Assembly (NCBI RefSeq): GCF_036321145.2
Contig: NC_086232.1
Span: forward strand, 12,238,630-12,302,629
Reading direction: 5' to 3'
Origin: Pelmatolapia mariae
Taxonomy: Eukaryota > Chordata > Actinopteri > Cichliformes > Cichlidae
DNA: 64,000 nucleotides
Under the pieces are notes generated by a model, which had not been told where the DNA came from, did no database searches, and worked only from the letters and a program-made list of their open reading frames with translations. The position numbers and the translations under genes were made by a program. Shown one piece after another: positions 59,427-64,000 of the stretch (the first letter of the stretch is position 1; every line of letters starts with the position of its first letter).

Positions 59427-59442
59427 AAAATATATAAATAAA
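59427..59442 (-). promoter_or_regulatory. TATA-like box upstream of Ig-4
   Basis: Minus-strand TTTATATATTTTTTT lies about 35-45 bp upstream of the ATG. If used, the 5' UTR would be very short. It could be chance in AT-rich DNA. Confidence 0.3.
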
Positions 59443-59580
59443 ATGAATAAACAAATAATAATAACAATGAATATAAAAAAAATAACTGCTATGTTCATAT
59501 AAAATGCAGCACAGAGTGAAGGATAGTGTGGACTGAAATTGGACTGCTGTATTACATTAACATAACATGCAAAACCAAAG

Positions 59581-59598
59581 TTCCTTCCTCTTTTTTTT
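59581..59598 (-). promoter_or_regulatory. PU.1-like site upstream of Ig-4
   Basis: Minus-strand AAAAAAAAGAGGAAGGAA lies about 190 bp upstream of the Ig-4 initiator, with the A-rich arm and GAGGAAG core of PU.1 sites. Confidence 0.48.
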
Positions 59599-60087
59599 CC
59601 TCTGAGAGCACGGCCTCTTTTTTTGTTCCCCGAATTTGGAGGCGTCAACACGTAAAGTTTATTATTTTATTGTTGTCACTCTGATTTGACCAACAATAAT
59701 TAATTTTACTGATGTTATGTTTTGAGCCTTCAGTGAGTTGTGCAGTTGTGTTAAGCTGTGGAGAGTTGATAAAACTGTTTTCTGTATTTGGTTTATGATG
59801 GAAACACTTCAGTCATGAACAATCTCCAGGCTCTGCCTCGGTGATCATTAAGTGTACTGCAGGTCCAAAGTAATTTGATTTTAAAAAAATCAATACATAT
59901 ATAAAACATATAATATCTATGTTTCATGTTTTTTCGGTGTGTTTCTGATGCATTTGGTCACCTGGTTTCCTGGCTACCTGTTTTCATTTACCTTAACACA
60001 TGTGAAGACCAAAGCTCTTCACTGGAACACAATTCATTAAATGGTGAAAATTCAACAAATGACTACAGGTAATCAATAACAGGAGCT

Positions 60088-60089
<2 letters not shown>

Positions 60090-60170
<81 letters not shown>
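60090..60170. repeat. (GT)n microsatellite
   Basis: About 39 GT dinucleotides in a row. Any open frame through it is an artefact. Confidence 0.95.
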
Positions 60171-61149
60171 CTGTACAGTAGAAGAAGAATGATCCATATG
60201 TCACTCTGGATTCTGTGTAGTTATATTGCAGGTGTTCACTGCAACCTAATGCAAGTTTTTCTACATTTCACACACCAGTGATGATCAAATAAACAACGAG
60301 GGATCACTCATTAATGTAAATCATGTAAATAATCACTGATTCCAGGATTCAAAATGTGAAGACTCAGTTTTACTGGAACACTGTGAACTACCCAGTTTAG
60401 CCTGGAGTTACTGTCCAAAATTAACTTTGAAAAACATAAAATTATCATTTAATCATTATTATTCATTTTAGAGTCAAAAACGTTTCCCAGCATGAAACAT
60501 CCAGTTAACCTCAGCAACAAATCATCTGAAGATCTATTATATGATTAGAAACTCTAAAAGAGTGAGAATATAACATGCATGCTTCAAAATTAAACAATCC
60601 CTGAACTTTGTTTGAAATGTAAATTAAAACAAATGCAGTTATTTGTTAATTTCTCAAACCCATATTTCACAACACTAAAGGTTTATTATCAATTTTTGTA
60701 TCTTAACAAGAATACAAATAAAAGTACAAGGCTGTCGTTCCATTTTCATTTGAAAGTTAAAAGAGTTTGAAGAGTGAGAGCAGAGACGTGAGGTGGTTTA
60801 TGGGTATTTCATGGAACACGAAGAAAAGAAACCAGCTGAGAAACTGTTTGAGGTTTTAATGCACGTTTCTTTTAATAGTCAAGGCTGCAAATCATCTGGA
60901 AAGTAACAGAAAGGTCACAAAGTGCTGCAATAAACCTGTCTTGGAAATGTAGCCATTAAACAGAAAGTTCTTTCAAAAATGAACCTACTGTACACACAAA
61001 TTTCCAAAGAGCTTCACATGCATACAAACTAGAAAGCATTTATGTTTTTTTTATTTCTTCTGTTCATGTTCCAGTAAAGAGTGTGAAAACCACACGCAGT
61101 TACAACAAAGTGTGAAAGCCACTGGCAAACACTCCAGCTGAGGTGTTTC
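60171..61149. other. 3' flank of a receptor copy
   Basis: No gene. The interval 60765-60815 carries the recurrent word series gagtgagagcagagacgtga, also found near 895, 19285, 19800, 52060, 52305 and 62545. Confidence 0.45.
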
Positions 61150-62020
61150 TGCTATAAAAATGAAGATTTTCCAGCCACAAAACCGATCAGAAAAAGGGCC
61201 CTTTTAACCACTATGGTAACAACCTATTCTTTAGTGATGGGCCAGTGGCTCGATGGTGGAGCAGAGAACAGCTGTGTTGTTCTTATTGAAGATAGATGTT
61301 ATAGTGATGATCATCCTGCTCTGCCGCATGAGCTACAAAGTTTCCATATATGAGACAAATAGACAAACAATAAAAGCACAGAGTTATTTAACACTCAAGA
61401 TTTATTTTCATCTCATTCAATAAAAGAAAATGCTGGTAAGTTGAAGGTGTTGCAGGTTTTGTAAAAATTGAAAATGTGCAGCACCTATCAAATCGTATGC
61501 CATGAATAGATATGAAGACAAGACATTTTTAATAGCAGTTAAAATTACAATAAATAAATAACTTAATTAATTACATTTAAATACAAAATAACTTAAATAT
61601 GTAAAATGGTATATAGGGCAATAAAATACAATTACAATATGATAAAAGAAATATCTTAAGATAAAAAATAACATGAGACTCACAGTGTGTCATAACGTGG
61701 CTTCACACTGACATTTATAGAATAACTGTGTTAGGCAAATAAAAACATGCAAAAGTTCAGACATGATCAGGTGTCGGTGGTGAGTGACACTGACGAGGAG
61801 GTTACAGGAAGTTTTGATGTGAGACAGAAAAAGCTGAAGGCCCGACATCAACCTTTAATCTGATGGAGAAACAAAAGATCATCACTGTGAAGAGAAACAG
61901 GACAGATCGGGAATTTTATTTCTAACAGCACAACTGTTTGCTTGTGTTTTGTATCTGATCTTCATTGTCAGATCTTTTTCTTGGAGACTGACTTGAATTT
62001 GTTTTTTGACTGACAAAAAT
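61150..62020 (-). pseudogene. Ig receptor relic r6 (3' exons of a copy beyond the right edge)
   Basis: The stretch 61246-61355 is a tail exon (AEQDDHHYNIYLQ, then TAA) without its acceptor. The stretch 61958-62011 is a juxtamembrane exon (QKTNSSQSPRKRSDNEDQ) whose donor reads ATACAA instead of GTACAA. The conserved 3' UTR words occur at 61130-61245. The matching C2/TM exon is not in the window up to 64000. Confidence 0.65.
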
Positions 62021-62634
62021 GAATGAATATGTGAAAGAGTAGAGATTTTCAAAGCAGAGATTTAATTTTAAAAAAGTCATTTTTTGTAAATATTTCAGTA
62101 TGTCTGCACTTTTAGGCCCATATTTCAGACAAAACTAAACATGTTACAGTGTGTAGTTCATATAAAGAGGAATAAAATGGATGTTGTGGACCACAGCTTC
62201 CCATCATAACGTTATTTCTATGATTTCTAATGAACTTCATACAGCTGCTGTTTTTAGATCAGAGTTCAAAGAAATAAAAAAAACATGTGACATGAAACAT
62301 GCAATCAGTGATGTGTTTGCAAACTGCATGGAGCTTTAACACAATCAAAATCATTTGTTCTTCATGTTTTACTGGAGCATCTATTTAACATAGGTCAACC
62401 AAAGTTTCTTGATCACTCTTTGTCTCTCAGCAAAAATACATTTAAAACCACAAGGCTGAATTCGATCAGTTACCACATTTGTTGCATCAAACATCATGTC
62501 ACATTTTCATCACAAAGTTATCAGAGTTCCCAGAATAATAAAAGAGATGTTAAGTGGTTTGTGATTCATTTGTGGTGAAAGTATTTTTTGCATGTTTTCT
62601 AAAACTTTTTTTATTTCTTATGTTTGAGATTGTA

Positions 62635-62664
62635 AAAACCAAGATTTACAGAAATCTTGGTTTT
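62635..62664. other. 13-bp perfect hairpin
   Basis: Bases 62635-62647 (aaaaccaagattt) pair exactly with 62652-62664 across a 4-base loop (acag). The surrounding block is homologous to 970-1080, where the hairpin is absent. Confidence 0.7.
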
Positions 62665-62894
62665 CACAAAAATAACAAGATGACAACATTTTTTAGCATC
62701 TTTTAATGTTATTTTTTCTCACAATAACATGAACAAAATCTAAATGTAAGCAATATCTCACTGGACTAATAGTAGTTAACAACCACAGTCTCTGTTAGTT
62801 CAATTACCAGAGAGAAAATAAATAAAAAAAAATGTATCTGTTCTCTAAAGTTCAGATCTGAAGCCTTAAGATGAGCATTTTCACTGTTGCCATC

Positions 62895-63150
62895 TTGGTT
62901 GCTGTGGCGGAGGTGTGGTCCCGGGCGCGGCTGCAGGGGAGGAGTGATGCAGTGAGCTCAACGGGGCGGTGCTGGAGAGGCAGGTGAGAACAGCTGATGG
63001 CGTTTGGGCTGATGACAGTTTCCTTCCCCGTTTTTAGTGAGACGGGAGAGGAGCGGAGGGGAAGCTGGGATCAGCTGAGACCGGAGCTGTACAGACTACG
63101 GACTGTCAGAACAAATGAAAACTAAAAATAAACGTGGCATCCTTTCGATA
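62895..63150. repeat. GC-rich dispersed repeat with AATAAA
   Basis: Related to 22440-22560. It runs from ggcggaggtgtggtcccggg to aaaataaacgtggcatcc and is followed by a short GT tract. It has no coding content. Confidence 0.45.
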
Positions 63151-63479
63151 AAGAACTGTGTGTGTGTGTGTACGTGTGTGAGGTGCATCTCACAGTTGCA
63201 AAATAGACTTCCTTTGATACTGAGTAAGACCTAAAATGACACACTGATACCAGAAACCAGATATCGCTGTCTGGTGGCCTTTAGATAAAATGCAGGTTTA
63301 AGGCACTTCCTAATTGGTTTAATTTTTCTGACCTGGAATCAACCTTTGCTTCCTTCTTATGGTAATATTTAAAAGATATTTTTTGAGGAATTCTGCTTTC
63401 GCTTAAAAAAAATAAAAAATCTGGAAATCTGAAATGTGTTTGTGTTAAATCAGAAGTAGCTAATGTTAAATTATTTCAC

Positions 63480-63740
63480 TTTCAGCATTCATCCACCTTC
63501 TTCTGCTTATCCAATTTAGAATCATAGCTGGGTTGCAGCCCATCTCAACTGTCATTTGGGATGAGGCAGGGTATGCTCTGCACAGGTCACCAATCTATCG
63601 CCATTCATACTGACACTTAATACACCTCTGGTCACTTCAGAATCACCAGTGCATGAAGAGAACATGCAATCTACACACAAATAGACTGCAGCAGGCCGGT
63701 AGAAACCCAGGACTTTCTTGCTGTGAGTCAATGGTCCCAA
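63480..63740. repeat. Common fish interspersed repeat
   Basis: The series tcatccaccttcttctgctt, gaggcagggtatgctctgc and acaggtcaccaatctatcgc resembles a very widespread fish repeat (from memory). The rest of 63150-64000 shows no gene. Confidence 0.45.
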
Positions 63741-64000
63741 ACAAGCAAGAGCTGTTAGAATTCATTAAAGTATGAAACAATAGATTCATAAAACACAGTA
63801 AAGCTTTATTTAAAGTGTGACATTATGCAAAGCTCTAGTAACATGATATAAAATACACAAAAGGAGCATTTAAAGAATTATACTGGTCAAGCCCTGTGTG
63901 CACTTTTCTCTTAAAGAGAAAACACAGCTATAAAAAACAGTGATGACAGCATGTTACTACAAATAATCACATGATACTTTCAGGGGCGATTGTGGCTCAA

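Noticed and set aside
60090..60281. Open frame of alternating Cys and Val
   Set aside because: Translation of a (GT)n microsatellite.
1..64000. A CRISPR array, operon or ribosome-binding sites
   Set aside because: The sequence is clearly eukaryotic with spliced genes. No regularly spaced short repeats of that type were found.

Overview
The window is vertebrate nuclear DNA from a ray-finned fish, most likely a percomorph such as a cichlid. The reasons are AT-rich introns with GT/AG splice sites in phase 1, long CA/GT microsatellites, a tRNA-derived SINE, and a mix of hAT, mariner, CACTA-like, piggyBac-type, L1, L2/Rex1-like and LTR elements. Species assignment is inference.

The organising feature is a tandem array of immunoglobulin-superfamily receptor genes, all on the minus strand, resembling the teleost CD22/sialoadhesin-like inhibitory receptor group. 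The full architecture is signal peptide, V-type Ig, C2 Ig, a short half-V exon, C2 Ig, a Siglec-like V Ig, C2 Ig plus transmembrane helix, a short juxtamembrane exon, and a tyrosine-motif tail. Two copies are intact by splice-site and phase analysis: Ig-4 (55913-59395, 640 aa) and Ig-2 (21718-30081, about 610 aa, with two alternative in-frame 3' ends). Ig-1 (2272-6948) and Ig-3 (37315-41158) are pseudogenes with identifiable lesions. Partial copies lie at 15830-17752, 33340-33400, 43980-45105, 45916-48711 (an intact 3' half with no 5' half), 54316-54370 and 61150-62020. The last belongs to a copy beyond the right edge.

Layout: 0-2.3 kb is decayed 3' flank. Ig-1 fills 2.3-6.9 kb. From 7.8 to 15.8 kb come an LTR-like repeat, a CACTA-like element with an intact 808-codon ORF, and a decayed retroviral-type gag remnant. 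An Ig relic fills 15.8-17.8 kb and a hAT element with perfect 8-bp target duplications lies at 19.9-21.4 kb. Ig-2 spans 21.7-30.1 kb. A degenerate hAT is at 31.3-32.5 kb. The stretch 33-46.2 kb is a tandem segmental duplication of about 5 kb (33.0-38.3 versus 40.6-46.2) carrying Ig-3, LINE fragments and Ig relics. The interval 46.4-51.7 kb holds the Ig 3' half, a split L1 and nested repeats. An apparently intact DD41D mariner-like element sits at 52.5-54.1 kb. Ig-4 lies at 55.9-59.4 kb, followed by decayed Ig 3' exons and repeats.

The intact genes should encode surface receptors that bind ligand through Ig domains and signal through phosphotyrosine motifs. Ig-4 has two strict ITIMs. The C2 exons are almost identical between copies, while loops of the first V domain and the whole third C2 domain (D4) differ. 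This suggests homogenised scaffolds with diversified recognition surfaces. ETS/PU.1-like sites upstream of several signal exons are consistent with leukocyte expression.
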